DNA of 64,000 nucleotides from positions 434,001 through 498,000 of the forward strand of contig CAWHMD010000004.1 of assembly GCA_963830385.1 (NCBI GenBank), in the 5' to 3' direction. Below the pieces are notes generated by a model that saw only the letters and a list, made by a program, of their open reading frames with translations, did not search any database and had not been told where the DNA came from. Positions 18,219-25,140 of the stretch are shown here, piece after piece; within the stretch, counting starts at the first letter, position 1, and the number at the start of each line of letters is the position of its first letter. The position numbers and the translations under genes are program-made. This DNA comes from Bog-532 sp963830385 (GTDB lineage Bacteria; Actinomycetota; Actinomycetes; Streptosporangiales; Streptosporangiaceae).

Positions 18219-18562
18219 CGACCAGCCCCACGTCCTCCGACAGGATCAGCAGAAATTCCACGTTGTCCTCCCCTAGGCCTCCGAAACTTGGCTCTTCACT
18301 TAGTCGACACCGCGGACAACCCGGATTCGACAATGACCGTGGCGCAAGTCCGGGGCTAAACGGTTGGCGATTCGGAGAAGGACACTTTATGCATGGCGCC
18401 GCAACGACGTCTCGTAGCCCGCCGGTGACCGGCCGGCTCGCCGGTCGCTGGTCGATGAGCGGCTGGCGGATCAGCTACTGGGGCGGGCGCCGGCCGAGGG
18501 GCGCGGAGCTGGCGCCGTGGTGCCTGCCGGCCGCAAGTGACATTTCTGCCCGTGCCTGCGAA

Positions 18563-18635
18563 TTCAAGTCCGGGGGCACAGATTGCGTCCCCGGAGGACT
18601 TGAACCCCATGTGTCCGAGGGGAGCGCACCAAGGC
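18563..18635 (-). repeat. tRNA-3'-end-like dispersed repeat, copy 3 (short form, palindromic)
   Basis: TTCAAGTCC (18563-18571) and GGACTTGAA (18596-18604) form a 9-bp stem with an inner CGGGG/CCCCG pairing, so two T-arm-like sequences face each other. CCCCATG then joins directly to TGTCCGAGGGG and the tail. Confidence 0.6.
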
Positions 18636-18832
18636 CAATGCCTCCGGTCGCTACCGACGCCGCCGCCCGGGCGGGACGAGCCACGTCTGGCGGCCTGAGG
18701 TTCGCCGGCAACACCGTCCACGGCGGCGGCCGATCGCTCACGCCAGTAACTGCACATCTTTATCCCCGGACCAACTATTCAGGGTCGCCGAGTGTCTCGA
18801 TCGCCAGCAGCGAAACTTTGGCTAACCGGGGA

Positions 18833-18995
18833 ACTCGGAGAGGGAGTTGAACCCCCATGTTCCTGACCTGCGACTTTGCTTAGATCTTCGCCACGCGGCT
18901 CACGACGCCGCAGGTCAGGACGACGTATGTGTGTCCGAGGGGCGACACGCACCTTAGGTACATGATCGACATCGCCCTGACCGCGGACTTTTCAC
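18833..18995 (-). repeat. tRNA-3'-end-like dispersed repeat, copy 4 (long form with hairpin insert)
   Basis: GAGTTGAACCCCCATG is separated from TGTCCGAGGGGCGAC by about 72 bases (18860-18931). The insert carries the inverted pair CCTGACCTGCG (18862-18872) and CGCAGGTCAGG (18909-18919). The tail to about 18995 matches copies 1 and 2. Confidence 0.65.
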
Positions 18996-19197
18996 TCACT
19001 GCCAGTGGCGCGGTGAGCGGCGGAGACCGGGCCATATTGGCAGACGTGTCTGGCTTGAGTCTGATCAAGCTTCGGCGCGGGAAATAGTGGTTCAGGTTTT
19101 CCCGGCTTCGTGCCGCGGGGGTGTCCTCTGCGGGCGGGCCTGTTCGTCCTCCTGACGGGTGGCGGTCGCCACCACGCGGAGAGAAATGAGGAAACCG

Positions 19198-19611
19198 ATG
19201 ACTAAAGTGACCACTACGGCCGGGGCCGACGCCGACCGGCAGGCCGTTCTCGATGTGCTCGCGCGCGTGGACCAGGCGTGGGAGGCCGGGGACGCCGAGG
19301 CGTTCGTGGCCGCCTACACCGAGGACGCCAGCGTGATCCAGCCCGGTGTCTACCAGAAGGACCGTGCGGAGATCCGCACCAATATGGCAGCGGCGTTCGC
19401 GGGCCCGCTCAGCGGGTCGCGGGTGGCGGCGCGCCCGGTGGACGTCCGCTTTCTGGCCGGGGACACGGCCATCGTGGTCAGCGAGGACGGGATCATCTTC
19501 CCCGGCCAGGACGCCGTCGCGAGCGAGCGCCTGGTCCGCGCGACCTGGGTGCTGGTCCTAGACGGCGGCTGCTGGCGCATCGCTTCCTACCACAACAGCC
19601 CTGCCAGCTGA
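19198..19611 (+). CDS. SgcJ/EcaC-type NTF2-like protein (DUF4440 fold)
   Basis: 137 residues from the ATG at 19198, preceded by GAGGAAA; the frame is open 13 codons upstream without a good site. VDQAWEAGDAEAFVAAYTEDASVIQPG is the standard opening of NTF2-like SgcJ/EcaC proteins, and VLVLDGGCWRIASYHNSP is the conserved end. The cone-shaped fold binds small ligands; some homologues act in enediyne or polyketide clusters, most are uncharacterised. It precedes the YciI/sigma pair on the same strand with 100 bases between. Confidence 0.85.
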   Translation: MTKVTTTAGADADRQAVLDVLARVDQAWEAGDAEAFVAAYTEDASVIQPGVYQKDRAEIRTNMAAAFAGPLSGSRVAARPVDVRFLAGDTAIVVSEDGIIFPGQDAVASERLVRATWVLVLDGGCWRIASYHNSPAS

Positions 19612-19711
19612 GGCGCCGTCTTCCAAACGGGTTCCGCGGCCGTAGCGTTGGCGTAGTCGTGGCCGCCCAGGTAGAAACGGTCATGGTGGCGGAATGGAAG
19701 GAGCCTTGACG

Positions 19712-20071
19712 GTGGCGCTGTATGTGGCCTTGTGCTACTACGACCGGGACCTCCAGTGGGACTCGGTGCCGGATGTGGAGTTCACCCCCGAGTACACGGA
19801 GTTCGCCCGGCGAGCTACCGAGGCCGGGGTCATGCGCGGCGGTGAGGCTCTGTACCCGGTGACCATGTCGACGACCATCACCGTCTCGGGCGGCCAGGGC
19901 GGCGACGTCCTGGTGACCGACGGCCCTTACGCCGAGGCGAAGGAGGCCCTGGCCGGGTACTTCCTGCTGGAGGTGGCCGACCTCGACGGGGCCATCGCGT
20001 GGGCGGCGCAGATCCCGGCGGCCTGGCGGGGGAAGGTCGAGCTTCGCCCGGTGGCGCCGGCGCACGCCTAG
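19712..20071 (+). CDS. YciI-like DGPF-domain protein
   Basis: About 119 residues. VLVTDGPYAEAKEALAGYFLLEV contains the DGPF-type motif (DGPYAE) and the alpha-beta pattern of YciI/DGPF proteins. GGAAGGAG lies eight bases before the GTG at 19712, my preferred start; ATG 19694 and TTG 19706 are in frame upstream. It ends 10 bases before the sigma factor gene. DGPF proteins paired with ECF42 sigma factors are a known actinobacterial arrangement whose signalling role is unclear; this pair is probably co-transcribed. Confidence 0.88.
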   Translation: MALYVALCYYDRDLQWDSVPDVEFTPEYTEFARRATEAGVMRGGEALYPVTMSTTITVSGGQGGDVLVTDGPYAEAKEALAGYFLLEVADLDGAIAWAAQIPAAWRGKVELRPVAPAHA

Positions 20072-20081
20072 GCAGCCTGGT

Positions 20082-21344
20082 ATGGACGCTGCCGGCGCTC
20101 TGGCCGAGGTGCTGAAGGGCGAAGGTCCCAGGGTGCTGGCCACGCTGGCCCGGACCATCGGGGATCTGGCCGTCGCCGAGGACGCGCTGTCCGAGGCCAC
20201 GGTCACCGCCCTGAAGGCCTGGCCCCGGACGGGGATCCCGGATGATCCGCGGGCCTGGCTGGCCGTGGTCGCCCGCCGCAAGGCCCTCGACCTGCTGCGG
20301 CGCGAGTCAGCCCGGGCCGCTAAGGAGACCGCCGCGTTCCGGTGGGGGACCGGGGCCGCGCCGGATCAGATCGAGGAAGCGATCGAGGTGATGGAGCCAG
20401 AGACGTCGCTGCGCGACGACATGCTGCGCCTGATCTTCACCTGCTGCCACCCGGCGCTCAGCCGGGAGGCTCAGGTGGTCCTGTCGCTGCGCACGCTGGC
20501 CCGGCTTGAGGTGCCGGCCATCGCCCGCGCCTTCCTGGTCCCTGAGGCCACCATGGCCAAGCGCCTGGTGCGGGCCCGCGCCAAGATCGCCGCGGCCCGC
20601 ATCCCGTTCGCGATCCCCGCCGACGCCGAGCTTCCCGGCCGGCTGGCCGCGGTGCTGGCGGTGGTGTACCTGATCGCCACCGAGGCCCACGCCCCGACCG
20701 GCGGGGACGCGGTGGCCCGGGTCGACCTCGAGGCCGAGGCGATCCGGCTGGCCCGGTTGCTGGCCAGCCTGATGCCCGACGAGCCCGAGGTGCTGTCCCT
20801 GCTGGCCTTGCTGCTGCTGACCTCAGCCCGCACCCCCGCCCGTACCGACGCCGACGGTAACCCGGTGACCCTGGCCGGCCAGGACCGCACCCGCTGGAAC
20901 CGGCCCGCGATCGCCGAGGGTTCCGGGTGGCTGTCCGAGGCGGTGACCCGGTCCGGCGGGGTGGCCGGGCCCTATCAGATCCAGGCTCACCTGGCCGCGG
21001 CCCACTCGAGGGCGGCCAGTTGGCCGGAGACCGACTGGGACCGGATCGTCGGCCTCTACGACCTGCTCGGGTCGATCACGGCCAGCCCGGTGGTGGCGCT
21101 CAACCGGGCGGTCGCGGTTACCGAGCGCGACGGCCCCGAGGCGGGGCTGGCTGCCCTGAAGGCCATCACCGGCCTGGAGTACTCCCATCTGTGGCACGCC
21201 GCCCTGGCCGACAACCTGGGCCGGCTCGGCCGCACGAGCGACGCGGCCGGAGAACTTCACGCCGCGGTGACCCTGGCGCCCAGCGACGTCGAACAGCGCC
21301 TCCTGCAGGACCGTCTGCGCCAGGTGTGGTCCGAGCTCGGCTGA
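20082..21344 (+). CDS. ECF42-type RNA polymerase sigma factor
   Basis: 420 residues. The sigma2 region lies at about 5-75 (ALARTIGDLAVAEDALSEA with DPRAWLAVVARRKALDLLR), sigma4 at about 115-170 (SREAQVVLSLRTLARLEVPAIARAFLVPEATMAKRLVRARAKI). A long C-terminal extension (190-420) has helical TPR-like repeats ending LGRLGRTSDAAGELHAAVTL. Length, extension and the DGPF partner upstream define group ECF42, which has no classical anti-sigma factor; the extension is thought to control activity. The SRPBCC gene downstream is a plausible target. Confidence 0.92.
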   Translation: MDAAGALAEVLKGEGPRVLATLARTIGDLAVAEDALSEATVTALKAWPRTGIPDDPRAWLAVVARRKALDLLRRESARAAKETAAFRWGTGAAPDQIEEAIEVMEPETSLRDDMLRLIFTCCHPALSREAQVVLSLRTLARLEVPAIARAFLVPEATMAKRLVRARAKIAAARIPFAIPADAELPGRLAAVLAVVYLIATEAHAPTGGDAVARVDLEAEAIRLARLLASLMPDEPEVLSLLALLLLTSARTPARTDADGNPVTLAGQDRTRWNRPAIAEGSGWLSEAVTRSGGVAGPYQIQAHLAAAHSRAASWPETDWDRIVGLYDLLGSITASPVVALNRAVAVTERDGPEAGLAALKAITGLEYSHLWHAALADNLGRLGRTSDAAGELHAAVTLAPSDVEQRLLQDRLRQVWSELG

Positions 21345-21480
21345 CCGGATTCTGGTGTACTCGCCTTCCTGAAGTTTCCCGGCTTTCGACCCCCGAATAT
21401 GTCCTCCGCCCGCGTCGCCGTTCGTCCTTTCCCTGCAAGCGGTCCCCGATCTTCCGGATCGCCCAGGAAAGGAGAAGCAC

Positions 21481-21960
21481 ATGACCGACGAAACCATCAG
21501 CGCCGCCACGATCATTAACGCCCCCGCCGAGGCGATCTTCGCCGTCCTCGCCGACCCCGCCAAGCACGCCGCGATCGACGGCACCGGGTGGGTCCGCGAG
21601 CCCGTCGACAGCCGGCACCTGACCGAGGCCGGTCAGGTGTTCCGGATGGCCATGTACAACGACAGCGTCCCGGGCGGGCACTACCAGATGGCCAACCGGG
21701 TACAGGTGTTCAACCCGCCACGCGCCATCTCCTGGGAGCCAGGCATGGACACCGGTGGTGGCAACCCGCAGATCGTCGGCCACATCTGGCGTTACGACCT
21801 CGCCCCGGCCGGACCATCCGGGACCGAGGTCACCCTGTCCTATGACTGGTCGGCGGTCCCCGACTCCCTCCGCCAGCGACTCCCATTCCCATTCCCCCCG
21901 TTTGCCGCAGATCATCTGAGCAACTCACTGGCTCACCTCGCCGAACTGGTCACCGGGTAA
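21481..21960 (+). CDS. SRPBCC family protein
   Basis: 159 residues. The N-terminal ISAATIINAPAEAIFAVLADPAKHAAIDGTGWV and the central AISWEPGM...GHIWRYDL strands give the helix-grip fold of the SRPBCC superfamily (dimethylmenaquinone-methyltransferase/CoxG/AHSA1-like). GAAAGGAG precedes the ATG by seven bases. It follows the ECF42 gene after 136 bases; the broken copy at 17638 is not a close duplicate in sequence but holds the equivalent place. Ligand unknown. Confidence 0.85.
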   Translation: MTDETISAATIINAPAEAIFAVLADPAKHAAIDGTGWVREPVDSRHLTEAGQVFRMAMYNDSVPGGHYQMANRVQVFNPPRAISWEPGMDTGGGNPQIVGHIWRYDLAPAGPSGTEVTLSYDWSAVPDSLRQRLPFPFPPFAADHLSNSLAHLAELVTG

Positions 21961-22689
21961 CCGGCCAGCAGCCCAGCCAGGCCTTGCCTCTGGCCCGGCC
22001 AGGCCGGTCGCTGTATGCGTGGTCGCCGGAGATGCCGGAGCCCGGCAATGTCCGGGCTCTGGCCGGGCTCACAGGGCCGCCGAGGGCCCGGACAGCGCCC
22101 GCCAGCGCTGCCCTGGCCCGCGTCGCCGACCCGGCCGGGCTGCCGCCCGCCTCATCGAGGTCGTCACAACATGGAGTGCCTTGGAGTCATGCCAACGACC
22201 GGCCACAGGAGCACCGGGCAGGTTCGACCATGTGCATAGATGTAAGCATGTATCCGAGAGGGACTTGAACCCCCATGGCTGTGACCTGCGCCGTTGCTCG
22301 CCTGCCCCATGCCGGCAAGCAGATAGCCGCAGGCCAGAGAGTTGTATGTGTGTCCGAGGGGGGACTTGAACACGGAAACCGGTGAAATATCCCCGGATCG
22401 GGGAAATCATGCAGTAAGGCTACAGCGGCGCTCCGACATTTGAATCCGGCTTCCGCGCAATCACGGGGATCAGTCGGCAGGTCTTCTCTACCTGGCTGCG
22501 CCCGTTCCCGGTCTAGCTGATCCAGACGGACAACGGTTCGGGAAGTCAGCCCTGACCGCCGGCGATTGAGGTGTGGGGAATGCGCAGTCCGTGCTCATTT
22601 CATCGTTCGTACCGTTTGTTCGCTACACGTCTACGTGCAGACGCGTGCGAGTGCGGAAGGGACGATCGGCGAGACGATCACTCAGGTTC
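21961..22689. other. Gene-free stretch with one tRNA-like repeat and a transposase scrap
   Basis: Contains repeat copy 5. Around 22510-22545 the plus strand reads LIQTDNGSGS, the second-Asp motif of a DDE integrase, with no continuation on either side. No intact gene. Confidence 0.45.
22247..22373 (-). repeat. tRNA-3'-end-like dispersed repeat, copy 5 (long form with insert)
   Basis: GAGAGGGACTTGAACCCCCATG, then a 73-base insert (22278-22350) with TGACCTGCG facing CGCAGGCCAG, then TGTCCGAGGGGGGACTTGAAC. This is therefore a direct repeat of the T-arm/acceptor-like sequence 88 bases apart, the same spacing as in copy 4. Confidence 0.65.
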
Positions 22690-22715
22690 TAGTGCCGCAT
22701 CAGGCAACGTTTGCC
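22690..22715 (+). repeat. Cassette left inverted repeat
   Basis: TAGTGCCGCATCAGGC followed by AACGTTTGCC. GGCAACGTTTGCC at its inner end is itself nearly palindromic. Matches 24277-24302 in inverted orientation at 25 of 26 positions. Confidence 0.75.
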
Positions 22716-22840
22716 CGGTCGACGATTCAGCGGAGTCGTTCGTCGTGGGCGTGGTTGTTGCGCCAGATGAGGTACCGGGGCGCCTCACCGAAACGCGGTT
22801 GCGTCCTCTTACATCTTGTTGGTTGGCTCTTGCCGTGTTT

Positions 22841-23602
22841 GTGTCGGCTCGTCCACGCGGCCAGATCGATTCGTACCTGATGTGCGCCACCCCGCGTACG
22901 GGCTCCACGCTGCTGTGCGGGTTGCTGGCCTCTGCCGGCGTTGCCCGCCTGCCGGAGTCCTACTTCCGCAGGCAGGGCCAGCAGGACTACGCCATGCAGT
23001 GGGGCATCGCGAGGTCACCCGAAGGTGGATTCAGGTACCTCGATTACGTGCGGGCGGCGCTGGCCGCCGGGCGTACCGACAATGGTGTATTTGCCGCGAG
23101 GATGATGTGGGAGACGGTGGAAGAGGTGCTCGGTGAGTTGGGAACGATGAACCCGGACCTCCCAGGCCGCAGCGCCAGCTTGTTGGCGCGCGCGTTCGGC
23201 CATGTGCGTTTTATCTACCTGCGCCGGGACGACATCGTGGCGCAAGCGGTGTCGTTGCTCCGAGCCGAGCAGACCAGCGTGTGGCACGATCCGGTTCAGG
23301 CCACGCGGACAGAGCCTGATCATGATACTCAGTTTGTCTTTGATCAGATCCATCAACGGGTTCAGATGATCGATCAGCACAATTCAGCCTGGCAGGGATG
23401 GTTCTCGTCTGTCGGCATCGAGCCCTTTCCAGTGCTCTATGAGGAGCTTGCCGCAGATCCAGTTGGAATCACCCATCGCATCCTTGACTTCCTGGGTCTT
23501 GAACTGCCTCCCGGCCGGGAATTGGTCGTGCAGCACCGGCGGCTGGCTGATGAACTCAGCACTCAGTGGATTGCCCGGTACCAGGCTGAGCTGCTTCGCT
23601 AG
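22841..23602 (+). CDS. Stf0-type sulfotransferase
   Basis: About 253 residues from the GTG at 22841 (another GTG at 22835); the frame is open back to 22571 but that part crosses the inverted repeat and has no homologous pattern. YLMCATPRTGSTLLCGLLASAG is the PAPS 5'-phosphosulfate loop, ESYFRRQGQQDYA and FIYLRRDDIVAQAVSLLRA (3'-phosphate site) are Stf0 hallmarks. Stf0 enzymes move sulfate from PAPS to sugars such as trehalose. The TAG stop lies inside the internal repeat copy at 23600. It is cargo of the cassette. Confidence 0.85.
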   Translation: MSARPRGQIDSYLMCATPRTGSTLLCGLLASAGVARLPESYFRRQGQQDYAMQWGIARSPEGGFRYLDYVRAALAAGRTDNGVFAARMMWETVEEVLGELGTMNPDLPGRSASLLARAFGHVRFIYLRRDDIVAQAVSLLRAEQTSVWHDPVQATRTEPDHDTQFVFDQIHQRVQMIDQHNSAWQGWFSSVGIEPFPVLYEELAADPVGITHRILDFLGLELPPGRELVVQHRRLADELSTQWIARYQAELLR

Positions 23603-23624
23603 TGCCGTGTCAGGCAACCTTGCC
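23600..23624 (+). repeat. Internal copy of the cassette repeat
   Basis: TAGTGCCGTGTCAGGCAACC followed by TTGCC, in the same orientation as the left end, with three changes and one base missing. Its first three bases are the stop codon of the sulfotransferase. The cassette may be two units, 22690-23624 and 23600-24302. Confidence 0.6.
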
Positions 23625-23658
23625 CCCCTACAACGGCACGTGAGCGACACTGACTGCG

Positions 23659-24222
23659 ATGAGTGAAGTCACGTCGGCGCTAGGACGCCGCGTCATCGTC
23701 ACTGGGCTGGCCGGGTCCGGGAAGAGCACGTTCTCGCTCGCGCTCGCTGCCAAGACCGGCTTGCCGGTCATTCATCTTGACCTCTACTTCTGGAAGCCCG
23801 GCTGGGTTGCACCGTCGCAGACCGAGTGGCGCGAGAAGCAATGTGGCGTGCTCGCCGGCAATGCGTGGATCGCTGACGGCAACTACCACGAGACACTCGA
23901 TCTTCGGCTCGAACGCGCGGACACCGTTGTGTTTCTTGACCTGCCCTGGTGGCTTTGCTCAGGACGCGCGTTCCTGCGTGGCTTCCGAATGCCGGGCGAG
24001 TTGCCCGGAGGGTGCCAGTATTCGGCCTGGCTGCGGTTGCGCGATGAGTGGCGTTTGACCGTCCGCATCTGGCGAAAACGCCGGTCAGAGCCGGAGCGCG
24101 AACATGAAATCATTTCGCAGCACGGTCAGCATGTGGTCCTTCACGTGCTCAGATCCAAGCGGGCGGTCAGGGAATTCCTCGACGGTCTGGACGCTGACCA
24201 CGTGGACGCCGACGACGGTTGA
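23659..24222 (+). CDS. P-loop adenylate kinase-like / topology-modulation-type protein
   Basis: 187 residues. VIVTGLAGSGKSTFSLALA (Walker A, about 13-31) is followed by IHLDLYFWKPGWVAPS and WIADGNYHETLDLRLERADTVVFLDLPWWLC, a pattern shared by small kinases annotated as adenylate kinase-like or DNA topology modulation (FlaR) proteins. The true substrate is unknown. ATG 23659 overlaps nothing. It is the second cargo gene of the inverted-repeat cassette. Confidence 0.82.
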   Translation: MSEVTSALGRRVIVTGLAGSGKSTFSLALAAKTGLPVIHLDLYFWKPGWVAPSQTEWREKQCGVLAGNAWIADGNYHETLDLRLERADTVVFLDLPWWLCSGRAFLRGFRMPGELPGGCQYSAWLRLRDEWRLTVRIWRKRRSEPEREHEIISQHGQHVVLHVLRSKRAVREFLDGLDADHVDADDG

Positions 24223-24276
24223 TCGGACGCCGAGTGACTCGCCCTAACGTCCGGCTCGGAGTCACGCCACCAACGA

Positions 24277-24302
24277 GGCAAACGTTGCCTGACGCGGCAC
24301 TA
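24277..24302 (-). repeat. Cassette right inverted repeat
   Basis: Plus strand GGCAAACGTTGCCTGACG + CGGCACTA, the inverse complement of the left end with one mismatch. It is followed by G, giving CTAG at the boundary as on the left. Confidence 0.75.
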
Positions 24303-24353
24303 GGTGCTCGGTGGTCCGAGTGCGGTGGCGTGCTCGCTGGGTTTGGCTTTGGC

Positions 24354-24965
24354 TCAGTGTGAGGGGCTTGCCGGGGTGGGCAGGGCTGAGGCGTTGGCGG
24401 CCGTTTCACTGGGAGGGGTAGCGTCCTGTGCTCGCCTGGTCTGCTTCTGGGTGTACCGGTAGGCCAGGTACAGGGCCCCGAAGGGGACGATTACCCGGAG
24501 CAGGACCTGGCGGTCGCCGGCGCTGCCGGCGATGAGCAAGGAGATGGTCCCGGCCAGGAACGCCAGTCCCCAGACCGTGGAGATGCGCTGGTTGATCGCG
24601 TGGAACTGGCGGGTGTGCCAGAGGGCGGCCGGCGCTGTGTGCCTTGCGTAGGACTCGGTGAACGGGTGGCCGATGAGGATGGAGCCGAACACGATCACGG
24701 TCAGCGCGACATGCGAGCCGGCCTGGGCGTACCGTGACCAGAAGTCAAGGTGCCCGGGGTCGACGGCGACAAGGACGGTGCCCAGCGCCAGGAAGTAGCA
24801 GAGGCCGGCGACGTCCAGCAGGTGCAGCCGGCGCCGGGCCACCGCCCTGACGGCCACGACGGCGGCGACCGCAACGCCGGCCGCGACGGCACTGTACAGC
24901 GAGGTCACCCTGGTGCCGATCAAGAAGGCCAGCCAGGGGGAAAAGCTCCAGATCAGGTCGGTCAT
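24354..24965 (-). CDS. Multi-span membrane protein, unassigned
   Basis: 203 residues with about six hydrophobic helices (WLAFLIGTRVTSLYSAVAAGVA; LLDVAGLCYFLALGTVLVAV; VALTVIVFGSILIG; VWGLAFLAGTISLLIAG; VPFGALYLAYRY). The loop HPFTESYARHTAPAALWHT is a conserved feature of an uncharacterised actinobacterial membrane family. AAGGAG precedes the ATG by six bases. The gene is divergent from the LAL regulator and has the 23-bp operator 102 bases upstream, so it is probably part of its regulon. Confidence 0.75.
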   Translation of the reverse strand: MTDLIWSFSPWLAFLIGTRVTSLYSAVAAGVAVAAVVAVRAVARRRLHLLDVAGLCYFLALGTVLVAVDPGHLDFWSRYAQAGSHVALTVIVFGSILIGHPFTESYARHTAPAALWHTRQFHAINQRISTVWGLAFLAGTISLLIAGSAGDRQVLLRVIVPFGALYLAYRYTQKQTRRAQDATPPSETAANASALPTPASPSH

Positions 24966-25066
24966 CGGGTACTCCTTGGTCGTCTGGTGGTCAGCGAGGC
25001 GGTGGCTGCGCCCGGCCGCCTGACCCGGCGTGCGGTTATGGTCTGATTGTGCCGATCAGGGGGCTT

Positions 25067-25090
25067 CTGGTCCCTAGGGGAAACCCCTAG
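25067..25090. promoter_or_regulatory. Probable LAL-regulator operator, site 1
   Basis: CTAGGGG-AAA-CCCCTAG (25074-25090) is a 7-bp-arm inverted repeat, preceded by CTGGTCC. A 23-base block (25067-25089) recurs exactly, inverted, at 27847-27869. It lies between the divergent membrane-protein and regulator genes. Confidence 0.75.
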
Positions 25091-25140
25091 TACTGTCATG
25101 CCAGGGGAAGGACAGTGATGCAGCCGCGAGTGCCAGGCCG

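Larger units (their letters stand above)
18219..19197. other. Gene-free stretch with two tRNA-like repeats
   Basis: Between the sigma remnant and the NTF2-like gene only repeat copies 3 and 4 are recognisable. Open frames here overlap on both strands and show no family pattern. Confidence 0.5.
22690..24302. mobile_element. Transposase-less cassette bounded by 26-bp inverted repeats
   Basis: Left end TAGTGCCGCATCAGGC + AACGTTTGCC (22690-22715) and right end (24277-24302) are inverted copies differing at one of 26 bases. Both outer edges read CTAG, a possible target duplication. A third, directly oriented copy with small changes starts at 23600. Inside are a Stf0 sulfotransferase and a P-loop kinase-like gene, and no transposase. 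It looks like a non-autonomous element moved in trans by a related insertion sequence. Confidence 0.65.

Noticed and set aside
11092..22373. CRISPR array
   Set aside because: The repeat copies are few, kilobases apart and not regularly spaced; the 88-base spacing occurs only inside copies 4 and 5, and no cas gene is present.
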